Position numbers and translations under genes: made by a program. From NCBI GenBank assembly GCA_038202885.1, contig JBBREP010000001.1, forward strand, positions 1 to 64,000: a DNA stretch of 64,000 nucleotides, written 5' to 3'. This DNA comes from JBBREP01 sp038202885. Lineage in GTDB: Bacteria > Actinomycetota > Acidimicrobiia > IMCC26256 > PALSA-610. Each line of letters opens with the position of its first letter. Position 1 is the stretch's first letter. Below are positions 1-8,107 of the stretch, piece after piece. Under the pieces are notes generated by a model. That model saw only the letters and a program-made list of their open reading frames with translations. It searched no databases and was not told the origin of the DNA.

Positions 1-142
1 CCCCCGTCCCCCCCCAACGCACCCGGTGTGTGCTCCGGTCTGGGGCGCTGGGGGTCGTCGGGCGATTTTTTGGCCCTTTAATCCCCCCACCCCCCACCCC
101 GGGGCAAACAAGCGACCCGGACGCCCTCGACGCGAAAATTCG
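1..142. other. Left-edge noncoding stretch with C-runs
   Basis: No credible coding frame is seen. The stretch holds several long C-runs on the plus strand (1-16, 83-88, 90-95, 97-100), which are G-runs on the strand transcribed by the adjacent tRNA-Ala. They could form a G-quadruplex-type structure just downstream of that tRNA. No clear Rho-independent terminator was found. Confidence 0.4.
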
Positions 143-216
143 TGGAGACGATGGGACTCGAACCCACGACCCCCTGCTTGCAAAGCAGGTGCTCTAGCCA
201 GCTGAGCTACGTCCCC
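143..216 (-). tRNA. tRNA-Ala (anticodon TGC)
   Basis: On the minus strand a 74-nt cloverleaf can be drawn. The acceptor stem GGGGACG pairs with CGTCTCC (one G-U pair), the D arm is GCTCAGCTGGCTAGAGC-like, the anticodon loop reads TTTGCAA (anticodon TGC), and the T arm contains GGTTCGAGTCC. CCA is not encoded. With tRNA-Ile at 7.5 kb it forms the tRNA-Ile/tRNA-Ala pair usually found downstream of gyrA in actinobacteria. Here the pair is split by about 7 kb of other genes. Confidence 0.97.
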
Positions 217-265
217 GTGAGGGGTGGCCAGCCTATGCAATCGGCGCGGTCGGTCTGGGCTCGGA

Positions 266-1231
266 TCAGCTGACCGGCGCGCCCTCGAAGGCGGCCGATC
301 GCACGCCGCGCGCCGACAGCTCCGTCATGGCGCTCAGTGGATCGAGTAACGCAGCAACGCCGTGCACGCCTGGGAGCGTCTCGTCCCGCCCGGTCACCAG
401 CCGCAACGCCGTGACGGCGGCCACGGCCCCGGCCGCGATCGACACGCGATCGACTGCGCCATAAACGACAACATCGCGCTGCTGGTCGCGCCGGCCCCAC
501 ACCTCGACACGCACACCCCCGAGGGCGTCGGCCTTGCTGTGCGCTCGGCGGGGGCGCTCGGCATCGGCAAGCGTTGCCGTCACTGCGGCCACACCGGCGA
601 TCGCGCCGACCACGAGTTCGGCCGCCGGCCGGACCACCTGGCAATCGACGGGACCGATCGGTTCGGGGAACCACACCTGTTCTTCGAGCTTGCCCACTTC
701 GTGCCAGCTACCGCGCCGCCAGAGCGCGGCCACGTCGCGCCGCGTCCTGCGGACCGACGCGGCCGATGCCGGTCCTGCCCATCCCGAACGCGCGACGCGC
801 ACCTCGTCGACGTCATCGAACAGCGACGCGGCATGCGCCGCGAGCAAGTCGGTAAGCCCGGGCGCGAATCCCGCTCCGATGGCGACCGTCACGCCTTGCG
901 CGCGCGCCGCTCCGTCGAGCCCGCGCAGCCCCGCGATCGTCGCCGGACTGTCGGCCACACTCACGCAGGGGATGCCGCTGTCGATGGCACGTCGCGCCGC
1001 GTCGATGTCGTGGTCGGCGGCCAGGGCCGTCACCACCACGTCGATTCCCTCAAGGTCGGTGAGTGGCCATCGCATCGCGCTGCTGTGCGCGCCGAGCGCA
1101 CTCACGACTGCGTCAGCGCGTCGTGATCGTCGATCAGCGACGCGCACCTCGTCGATTTCGTCGGAATCCGCGAGTTGCCGGGCGATGCGCCGACCCACAA
1201 GTCCGGCGCCGCAGACGAGCGCCGTCGTCAT
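266..1231 (-). CDS. Saccharopine dehydrogenase-like NAD(P)-binding protein
   Basis: A 321-aa protein. The N-terminus carries a Rossmann nucleotide-binding motif (ALVCGAGLVGRRIARQL) followed by a beta strand ending in VADRR, typical of the saccharopine dehydrogenase / short-chain dehydrogenase-like family. The middle has GAGFAPGLTDLLAAH, like the substrate-domain start of saccharopine reductase-type enzymes. The ATG at 1231 was chosen because it overlaps the stop of the upstream small gene (ATGA), implying translational coupling. The substrate cannot be read from sequence; the family includes lysine-metabolism enzymes and trans-acting enoyl reductases. The gene is not part of the conserved oriC gene set. 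Confidence 0.75.
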   Translation of the reverse strand: MTTALVCGAGLVGRRIARQLADSDEIDEVRVADRRSRRADAVVSALGAHSSAMRWPLTDLEGIDVVVTALAADHDIDAARRAIDSGIPCVSVADSPATIAGLRGLDGAARAQGVTVAIGAGFAPGLTDLLAAHAASLFDDVDEVRVARSGWAGPASAASVRRTRRDVAALWRRGSWHEVGKLEEQVWFPEPIGPVDCQVVRPAAELVVGAIAGVAAVTATLADAERPRRAHSKADALGGVRVEVWGRRDQQRDVVVYGAVDRVSIAAGAVAAVTALRLVTGRDETLPGVHGVAALLDPLSAMTELSARGVRSAAFEGAPVS

Positions 1232-1413
1232 CGAAACGTGCTGTCGTCGAGCTGGCGCCACCCACCACGGGTCGGCTCGACGCTCCCCTTGCCCGCAACG
1301 CGAGCCAGACCGCCGATGATGGCAGCGACCCCGAGCACCAGGAGCACGCGTCGGAAGAGCTTCACGGCCGAAGTGTACCGAGCACCGCGCACGGCGCGTG
1401 GTGTGGCATCCAT
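1228..1413 (-). CDS. Small single-pass membrane protein
   Basis: A 61-aa reading frame (ATG 1413; a GTG at 1365 would give a 45-aa version) with one hydrophobic segment, RRVLLVLGVAAIIGGLARVA, preceded by basic residues and followed by a short polar tail. Its TGA overlaps the ATG of the dehydrogenase-like gene (ATGA), the main reason to believe it is translated. I do not recognise a family. It could anchor or modulate the coupled enzyme, but that is inference. Confidence 0.5.
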   Translation of the reverse strand: MDATPRAVRGARYTSAVKLFRRVLLVLGVAAIIGGLARVAGKGSVEPTRGGWRQLDDSTFR

Positions 1414-1447
1414 CGACGCTGAGTCGTCTGAGGAAGACCTGCGTGGC

Positions 1448-4324
1448 TCAGGCCGCGCGGTGTTGGTCGGCGCGGCTGCGCAGTTCCTCGAGCGGCGCGG
1501 GCCGCGCGTAGAGATAGCCCTGGCCATAGACACAACCGAGGTCGCTCAACCGTCGCGCCACGGTGTCGTCCTCGATGCCTTCGGCGATCACCTCGAGCTC
1601 ACGCACTCGGGCGAGTGTGAGGATCGCTTCGACGATGCTGCTGTCCTGGCCGTTCGAGGCCAGCGCGTCGACAAACGTCTTGTCGATCTTCAACGTGTCG
1701 AGCGGCAACGTGCGCAGGTACGTGAGCGAGCTATACCCGGTGCCGAAGTCGTCGAGCGCAACTCGCACACCCGACTCGCGCAGCACGCGCAGCTGATTGA
1801 TCACGTTGTCGGGCTCGAGGAGCAGCGCCGACTCGGTGATCTCGATCGTGAGCAATTCCGGCGCGAGACCTGCGTTCGCGAGCGCGCCGTCGACCACAGT
1901 CGTGAGGTCGCTCGTGGCGAACTGTCGCGCCGATACGTTGACGGTCACGCCGACTCCGGGCATCAACGACTGCCAGCCATAGCAGTCACTTGCAGCCTGT
2001 TCGAGCATCACGTTGCCGATCGCGGTGATCAGCCCAGCGTCTTCAGCAATCTCGATGAACTCGCCGGGCGGCACGATCCCTTTGCCCGGGCGTATCCATC
2101 GAGCCAACGCTTCGATCTTCGTGATCTGGCCGGAAGTCAACTCGACGATCGGTTGGTAGAACGGCACGATCTCGTGGCCGTCGATCGCGAGCCGCAGCGA
2201 TGTCTCGAGGTCGAGGCGCTGCGCGACCCAGCTCTGCATCGTGTGGTCGAACAGTTCGAAACGACCGCGACCGTTCTCCTTCGCGCGGTACATCGCGGTG
2301 TCCGCCTGTCGCAGGAGATCCGTCGGTGAGGTCGTGGCGTCACCGGCATAGCCAATGCCGATCGACGACGTCACGAACAGGGACCGCCCCGCGAGTTCGA
2401 ACGGAATCGAGAACGCGTCGGTGAGGCGCTGCGCCAAGCGAACCGGTCCGGTGATGCCCGTGGTGACATCGGTACAGATCACGACGAACTCGTCGCCACC
2501 GAGCCGGCCGACGATGTCGGTGTCTCGCGTGACGGCGGTGATCCGCGTCGCGGCTTGGCGCAGCAGGTCGTCTCCCACCTGGTGGCCGAGCGTGTCGTTC
2601 ACGAGCTTGAAGCGATCGAGGTCGATGAACAGCGCGGCAACGGCCATCACCTCGTGTTGCGCTCGCCGCAGCGCCTCGCCGGTCACTTCGAGCACGCGCT
2701 GACGATTCGGCAACCCCGTCAACGGGTCGTTCAGCGCCAGCACCTTGAGGCGCGTTTCGATCGCCTTTTGCTCGGTGATGTCGCGCACGATCGTCGTGAA
2801 GAACCGCTCCCCGCCAACCTCGACGGCTGCGACCGAGCCTTGCAGCGGAAAGATCGCCCCGCTGCGGTGCCGGCCACGCGATTGAAACATGTGCACGGGC
2901 TCTTCGCCGTGGTTCGTCAGCGCGCGCAGGAGATCGGCGTCTTCGGGCGGCAGGATCTCGGTGTAGGACCGCCCCAGGATTTCGGCACCACTCCACCCAA
3001 AGGTGGTCTCCGCCGCGCGGTTGAACTCGACAATGCGCCCCATCGCGTCGGCAGTGATGATCGCGTCGGGAGCGGTATCGAGCAGGCTGCGCGTGCGCGC
3101 TTCGGAGTCACGGAGCGCTTCGGCGGATCGTTGCTGCTCACTCACATCCTGGAGATACACAAGCATGCCGGCCAGGAGCGGATCGTCGAGTCGATTGCGA
3201 GCGGTCGCCGCGAACCAACGGATGCTGCCGTCGGCCGCAAGGACGCGCACGACCATCGACTCGTTGGTGTCGCCGGTCGGATTCATGATCGACTCCGCGG
3301 TGCGGGTAATCATGTCCTCGCGGTCGTCGGGGTGAACGAGTTCGAGGGGATCGGTGCCAACGAGGTCGGCGACGCGATGGCCCAGCAATCGTTCGACGGC
3401 GTGCGAAATCCACCGCACCGTGACGCCGTCGGTGAGCAACACGATGTCGGAAGCGTTCTCCGCCAGCGAGCGGGCACGCGCCTCGGCCCGAGCATGGGCC
3501 GTGATGTCGTGGAAGTGGACGATCACACCCTTGATCAGGGGATCGTCGAGGCGGTTCAGCGCCGTGTACTCGTATACGCGCACGCTGCCGTCCGGCGCCT
3601 GGATCTGCGCCGAGATCGGCGGCGCTTCGACGCTCGGACCCGCGGCAACGATGTCGATGAACCACTCGCGCAAGCGTCGCCGGTCGGGGTCGAGCACTCG
3701 GCTGAACAACAGCTCGCCGTCAATGCTCGTGTCGTCGCTGTCGCGGAACATCCGATCCGCGCGGGGCGAGCGATATTGCATGCCACCTTGCTCGTCGATG
3801 ACGACCAAGGCGCCCGGCGAATGCTCGATCAGCATCCGGAACCGTTCGCGCTCTTCGTCGAGCGCGCGCGAGGCACAATGGCGATCGGTGACGTCGCGCG
3901 ACACGATCACCAGCATGTCGGCATCCATCGGGATCGCGATGATCAGCTGCCACCGCACCGCTCCCGAGCGATACCGCAGTTCGATCTCGCGCTCACACCG
4001 AGTCGCGGTCAGCAGCGCTTCGGTGAACAGCTCCCGCACCTCGGCACCGTCGCCGTGGTTGTGCAACTCGCTCCAGCAACGACCCTCGATCGCGACGTCG
4101 GGCGACAACGATCGCTGCACGAGGTCGTTCGCGAGCACGAACTGCCAATCGACGATCGACGATCCCTGCCGGACCGCGCGCAAGACGGAGTAGGCGTCGC
4201 CACTCAGGTCGACCGCGGCGCGACACAGGTCTTTCGCCCTCGCCTCTGCGGGGTCTGCGGGTGCGGTGTCGGGTCTGCAGTCCCGGTCGGCGGCGGCCAC
4301 GAGGGCTCCATCGGCAGCAGGCAC
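1448..4324 (-). CDS. PAS-GGDEF-EAL cyclic-di-GMP turnover protein
   Basis: A 958-aa cytoplasmic signalling protein. About four PAS-like sensor modules occupy residues 40-535, each ending in a DIT/DVS-type motif. A GGDEF diguanylate cyclase domain follows, with RLGGDEF at 607-613 and a preceding RDTD that fits the RxxD product-inhibition site five residues upstream. An EAL phosphodiesterase domain comes last (EALARW from 738, then NVSARQF, EITES, DDFGTGYSS, EGIED). Both catalytic signatures look intact, so it could make and degrade c-di-GMP. No membrane segment is seen, so the PAS modules probably sense an intracellular cue. It is divergently oriented from the uspA-like gene, 67 bp away. Confidence 0.93.
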   Translation of the reverse strand: MPAADGALVAAADRDCRPDTAPADPAEARAKDLCRAAVDLSGDAYSVLRAVRQGSSIVDWQFVLANDLVQRSLSPDVAIEGRCWSELHNHGDGAEVRELFTEALLTATRCEREIELRYRSGAVRWQLIIAIPMDADMLVIVSRDVTDRHCASRALDEERERFRMLIEHSPGALVVIDEQGGMQYRSPRADRMFRDSDDTSIDGELLFSRVLDPDRRRLREWFIDIVAAGPSVEAPPISAQIQAPDGSVRVYEYTALNRLDDPLIKGVIVHFHDITAHARAEARARSLAENASDIVLLTDGVTVRWISHAVERLLGHRVADLVGTDPLELVHPDDREDMITRTAESIMNPTGDTNESMVVRVLAADGSIRWFAATARNRLDDPLLAGMLVYLQDVSEQQRSAEALRDSEARTRSLLDTAPDAIITADAMGRIVEFNRAAETTFGWSGAEILGRSYTEILPPEDADLLRALTNHGEEPVHMFQSRGRHRSGAIFPLQGSVAAVEVGGERFFTTIVRDITEQKAIETRLKVLALNDPLTGLPNRQRVLEVTGEALRRAQHEVMAVAALFIDLDRFKLVNDTLGHQVGDDLLRQAATRITAVTRDTDIVGRLGGDEFVVICTDVTTGITGPVRLAQRLTDAFSIPFELAGRSLFVTSSIGIGYAGDATTSPTDLLRQADTAMYRAKENGRGRFELFDHTMQSWVAQRLDLETSLRLAIDGHEIVPFYQPIVELTSGQITKIEALARWIRPGKGIVPPGEFIEIAEDAGLITAIGNVMLEQAASDCYGWQSLMPGVGVTVNVSARQFATSDLTTVVDGALANAGLAPELLTIEITESALLLEPDNVINQLRVLRESGVRVALDDFGTGYSSLTYLRTLPLDTLKIDKTFVDALASNGQDSSIVEAILTLARVRELEVIAEGIEDDTVARRLSDLGCVYGQGYLYARPAPLEELRSRADQHRAA

Positions 4325-4391
4325 CGCTGCCCTGAGATCTGCTTTCTTCGGCCTAGTCTGGAAGGCCTATGACGACGCTTCGGGAGCACAC

Positions 4392-4811
4392 GTGACACGC
4401 ATCGTGGTCGGGGTCGACGGTTCTCCTGGTGGCGAACACGCCCTTCGCTGGGCCTACGAATACGCCAAGGCGACGGAGGGCGAACTCCACGCGGTCATGT
4501 CGTGGAACGAGCATCCGCTTCTCACCGGCGTCGCCGAGACGCTCGGCGGTGGCGTGCCGTTGGACCAAGTCGAACAGCAAGCCAACGCCATGCTCGACGC
4601 CGCCGTCACCGGCGTCGTGGGCGACGAGATGCCCGTCACCAAGACCGTCGCCTCGGGTGCGCCCGGAGACGTGCTCGTCGCCGCGGCGAGCGACGCGTCT
4701 TTGCTCGTCGTCGGGCGTCACGCTGGCGGTGGCGTGCTGCGACTCGGATCGGTGAGCGCCCATTGCGCCCGCCACGCGTCGTGTGCCGTCGTCATCGTTC
4801 CCGAAGGCTGA
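4392..4811 (+). CDS. Universal stress protein (UspA family)
   Basis: A 139-aa single-domain Usp. The N-terminal strand and loop IVVGVDGSPGG and the C-terminal region VVGRHAGGGVLRLGSVS match the nucleotide-binding pattern G-x2-G-x9-G-S of ATP-binding Usp proteins. The GTG at 4392 is preferred because GGGAG lies five bases upstream; longer in-frame extensions run into the divergent gene's promoter space. It ends 43 bp before the convergent spermidine-synthase-like gene. Role inferred from family: stress-related nucleotide-binding protein. Confidence 0.9.
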   Translation: MTRIVVGVDGSPGGEHALRWAYEYAKATEGELHAVMSWNEHPLLTGVAETLGGGVPLDQVEQQANAMLDAAVTGVVGDEMPVTKTVASGAPGDVLVAAASDASLLVVGRHAGGGVLRLGSVSAHCARHASCAVVIVPEG

Positions 4812-4854
4812 ACCCCGGGCCACGATCATCCACGGTCGAAACGCGTGTACGTCG

Positions 4855-7380
4855 CTACGGCGTGCCCGCGATTGGCGCACCCGAACTGGGCGCCGGTGCC
4901 AGCGTCGCGTCGGATGAAAGCGACTCCGCGGTCTGGGTTGCGTCGGGTTGGCGGCCGAGCACGATGAACGCGATCACCGCAACGCCATAGATCGCGAGCG
5001 CGAGCCACTGCACCTTGCGGAACCCGAACTCCATCGCCAGAATCGTTGCGAGTACCGATCCGATCACCGAGAGGAAGCCGTTGACGGCCCACGCCCACGC
5101 GACGTGGATCTCGCCCGGCGAGATGCGATGCACCTGCGCCAACCCGAGCGGCATGAACATTCCGAGCGCGATACCGAGCGGCATCAGCACGACGAGCGCG
5201 ACGACGATGCGCACCGATAACGAACGGTCCAGCGCACCATCGGTGATGCGCCCGAGCCCGAACTCATACACCATCGTCAAGGCGCAGAGCGCCACGAACA
5301 AGCGCGGCATCAACGCCACGCCGCGCGACTCGAGCCGGCTGCTCCACAACGCGCCCACACCCGCCGAGAGCAGCAGCGCCGCGAGCGTCACGGTGAGCGA
5401 ATACGTGGGGTACCCGAGTAACAGCGTCAAGCGCTGGATCATCGTGATCTCGAACAGGATGAATCCGAGTCCGAGCGCACCGAAGTACACCGCCGAGACG
5501 CCGCGTGCCGGCAACGCGCTGAACGTGCGGCGCACGAACAAGAACGGCACCAACAAGAACAGCGCGGCATACAGGATCGAGATTCCGAGCAGCAACAAGA
5601 GCACCCGTTCGCCTACCGAGTTCTCGGGGTCGAAGCCGAGCGATTGGATTGGCGTGAAGATGTGGTGCAACACACTACGGAAGCTCGCGAAGTGCCAAAA
5701 GAACGGCTGGTCGTCGTGCACGGCACTGATCGTCAGTGGGTAGGTCGCTTCGACGCGGCGAAGCTGCGCGTCACTCGTTGCCCCCGCAAGACGGGCCACG
5801 ATGTGGTCCGCGGGAGGCCGATCCGGCGCATACAGGAGCCGCCAGTGCTCGGTGACCGTGGCGCCATTCGTGTGCACCACCACGGGCGTCTTCGGCACGG
5901 CCGCGTCGAGCCGCGCGATCTCCGCGGCGGTGAACGCGGTTCGCTTCACGATCACCGTCGGGGCGCTGCCGGCCGTGCCCGTCTCGTCGACCACGGCGAT
6001 GTGGCGTTGCGGATCACGCACCCCAAGCGCGCTGAGGGCCGCGCGCGCGCTGACGACATACCGCGCGGTCCGATTCGGACGATTCGCGAAGTCAAGCTCG
6101 CCGAACTGGGTCACCAGTAGGCCGTCGTCGGTGAGGTGTTCGAGGCTCCGCTGGATCATTTCCGACGTGTAGAGGTAGCTCTCCGACAGCACGAACGCGC
6201 CCGACGACACGGCGTTGTTCGCGGCGTAGCTGTCGGGCGCGACGAACCACAGCAACTGGTAGTGGTCCTTGCTGCGCGCGACGAACGAACGCGCGTCGCC
6301 CTGGTGGATCGTCACGCCTGGTTGGTCGGGCAGATGCCCGGTGAAGTCCGCGAAGTGCGTCGTGAGGATCGACACGGTAACCGGGTTCAGTTCGACGCCT
6401 TCGATGCGCGGCGAGTGGAAGTGCAACGCGGCAAGGATCTCGTTACCGCCCGCGGAACCGACGATCAGCGTGTGGGCGGGAGGCTTGCCGAGAACATCGA
6501 ACGGCAGGCGTCGCGGGTCGATGTCGAAACGTGTGAGCGACGCGGGATCGCCGTTGTACTTCCAGATTCCCGAGCCGAACGTCGCGTCGTGCGCGAGGAG
6601 ATAGTTCTCCACCGCGACCTTGAACACGTCGACCCGGAACACCGGACCCCAATCCGAATAGGACGCGTGCAACGCAACCGGGTCGAGCTTGTTCTGCTCC
6701 GGCTTGACGTCGGGCAGCGAGTTGTGGGCCACGAGCACCACGCCAAGCGCGACGACCAGCGCCCCGGCACCAACGGCCTGCATCGACCGGCGGACCCCAT
6801 GGCTGACCAGTGCCGCGCATGCGAACAGCAACGCGCCGATCATCACCACTGTGGGAGGCCCGAACGCGCTCACGAGTGGGATCGCGAGCAAACACGCAAT
6901 GCCGGCACCGAGCAGATCCGCGAAGTACAGGCCGCCGACCGGTCCATCGGCCCGGCCGAGGATCGTCGCGACGACGAGCCCCACGGAGATGAACGACCCG
7001 AACAGCAAGAAGCTGATCAGGCCGAGCACCGCAAGGTTGTGAAACGACGAAGCGCTGCCGTAGTCCCAGATGTCGACAGTGTTGATCGGCACGCGGGCGA
7101 TGATGACGTAGCCGATCGGCACGAGCGCCCCGGCAACGATGCATGCGCCCGTCAGAATCGCCTCGGTACTGCGATCGCGCAGACGTCGCAACGTCGCCAG
7201 CGCGATCCCACCGGTACCGATCCCGAGGAGCGAAAGCCCGATGACGAGGTACACGTAGTAGTACCAAAGCTTGTACGAGACGATGCGCGTGTACGCGACC
7301 TCGAGCAGCAGGCCGGCCAGGCTGACGAGGAAGATCACCGCGGCCTGCCGACGCCGGTCGACCCGTTCGACTTGCGTCAC
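4855..7380 (-). CDS. Polytopic membrane protein with spermidine-synthase-like domain
   Basis: An 841-aa protein with three parts: about seven transmembrane helices (residues 10-230), a soluble class I methyltransferase / spermidine-synthase-like domain (LIVGSAGGNEILAALHF, then GVELNP and HQGDARSF), and a second hydrophobic block of six to seven helices at the C-terminus. The GTG at 7380 is chosen because GGAGG sits four bases upstream. Fused spermidine-synthase-like membrane proteins are widespread in bacteria, but few have known substrates, and true polyamine synthesis should not be assumed. It sits between uspA and tRNA-Ile, breaking the usual gyrA-tRNA order. Confidence 0.8.
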   Translation of the reverse strand: MTQVERVDRRRQAAVIFLVSLAGLLLEVAYTRIVSYKLWYYYVYLVIGLSLLGIGTGGIALATLRRLRDRSTEAILTGACIVAGALVPIGYVIIARVPINTVDIWDYGSASSFHNLAVLGLISFLLFGSFISVGLVVATILGRADGPVGGLYFADLLGAGIACLLAIPLVSAFGPPTVVMIGALLFACAALVSHGVRRSMQAVGAGALVVALGVVLVAHNSLPDVKPEQNKLDPVALHASYSDWGPVFRVDVFKVAVENYLLAHDATFGSGIWKYNGDPASLTRFDIDPRRLPFDVLGKPPAHTLIVGSAGGNEILAALHFHSPRIEGVELNPVTVSILTTHFADFTGHLPDQPGVTIHQGDARSFVARSKDHYQLLWFVAPDSYAANNAVSSGAFVLSESYLYTSEMIQRSLEHLTDDGLLVTQFGELDFANRPNRTARYVVSARAALSALGVRDPQRHIAVVDETGTAGSAPTVIVKRTAFTAAEIARLDAAVPKTPVVVHTNGATVTEHWRLLYAPDRPPADHIVARLAGATSDAQLRRVEATYPLTISAVHDDQPFFWHFASFRSVLHHIFTPIQSLGFDPENSVGERVLLLLLGISILYAALFLLVPFLFVRRTFSALPARGVSAVYFGALGLGFILFEITMIQRLTLLLGYPTYSLTVTLAALLLSAGVGALWSSRLESRGVALMPRLFVALCALTMVYEFGLGRITDGALDRSLSVRIVVALVVLMPLGIALGMFMPLGLAQVHRISPGEIHVAWAWAVNGFLSVIGSVLATILAMEFGFRKVQWLALAIYGVAVIAFIVLGRQPDATQTAESLSSDATLAPAPSSGAPIAGTP

Positions 7381-7474
7381 CGAACCTCCGTCACACGCAC
7401 ATCGTCCGGGATCATTCCCAGTTGGTATCACCACATGGAAGCGGACCAGCGACGTCCTGCGTACACCGCTGCTG

Positions 7475-7548
7475 TGGGGCTAGGAAGAATCGAACTTCCG
7501 ACCTCGTCCTTATCAGGGACGCGCTCTAACCGACTGAGCTATAGCCCC
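7475..7548 (-). tRNA. tRNA-Ile (anticodon GAT)
   Basis: A 74-nt cloverleaf on the minus strand. The acceptor GGGGCTA pairs perfectly with TAGCCCC, the D arm is AGCTCAGTCGGTTAGAGC, the anticodon loop CTGATAA contains GAT, and the T arm carries GTTCGATTC. CCA is not encoded. It lies 59 bp after the DUF3566 gene, the conserved actinobacterial position. Confidence 0.97.
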
Positions 7549-7606
7549 GCTGAGCGGCGGCATCGTAGCAGTCACTGAGATCACGGCTCCGGGCGCTTTG
7601 GGGCGC

Positions 7607-8107
7607 TCAGCTCTCTTCTGACACCACGATCTCGACGCCTCCGACGAGCTCGGAGAACAGGTTGTAGAAGGCCGCGGCCAGCACCGTCCACACCGTCATC
7701 AGACACACGAAGGCCAGGCCGATCAACGTCGCGGCCCGCAGGATCTCGAGCGACAGGAAATGGAAGCCCTTGTCGTCGAACAAGTCGCCGAAGAACTTCT
7801 CGACGTTGTGGATCACACCGAACGCGTCGGCCGCCAGCCAGACCATGACACCGGCCAGCAACGTGACGATGAGGGCACACAGGTAGAAGCACAGCGAGAC
7901 CTTGAGCACCGACCACACGTCGATACGGCGCACCGTCTGGTGGTAGCGGCGCTCGAGCGTCGGCCGCTTGCCTTGCTTCTTGGTGGTCTTGGTCTGGACG
8001 TTCTTGGTGTCAACTGCCGCGGCTGGAGACGGGGTCGCGGTCGTGTTCGTGTCGACGGTCGTCGTGACCGCGCCGGACGGAGCCAGCGCTGCTCGTCGGA
8101 TCGCCAT
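7607..8107 (-). CDS. DUF3566 transmembrane protein
   Basis: A 166-aa protein with a Ser/Thr/Lys-rich cytoplasmic N-terminus (about 55 residues), then VRRIDVWSVLKVSL, a long hydrophobic helix, an extracytoplasmic-type loop (NVEKFFGDLFDDKGFHF) and a second hydrophobic helix. This is the DUF3566 architecture encoded directly after gyrA in actinobacteria (Rv0007 in M. tuberculosis). Its ATG overlaps the gyrA stop (TGATG), so the two are probably translationally coupled. Function is not established from sequence. Confidence 0.9.
   Translation of the reverse strand: MAIRRAALAPSGAVTTTVDTNTTATPSPAAAVDTKNVQTKTTKKQGKRPTLERRYHQTVRRIDVWSVLKVSLCFYLCALIVTLLAGVMVWLAADAFGVIHNVEKFFGDLFDDKGFHFLSLEILRAATLIGLAFVCLMTVWTVLAAAFYNLFSELVGGVEIVVSEES

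Noticed and set aside
4855..7380. Calling the membrane protein spermidine synthase (speE)
   Set aside because: The fold is similar, but the membrane blocks and lack of clear polyamine-site residues make the substrate uncertain.
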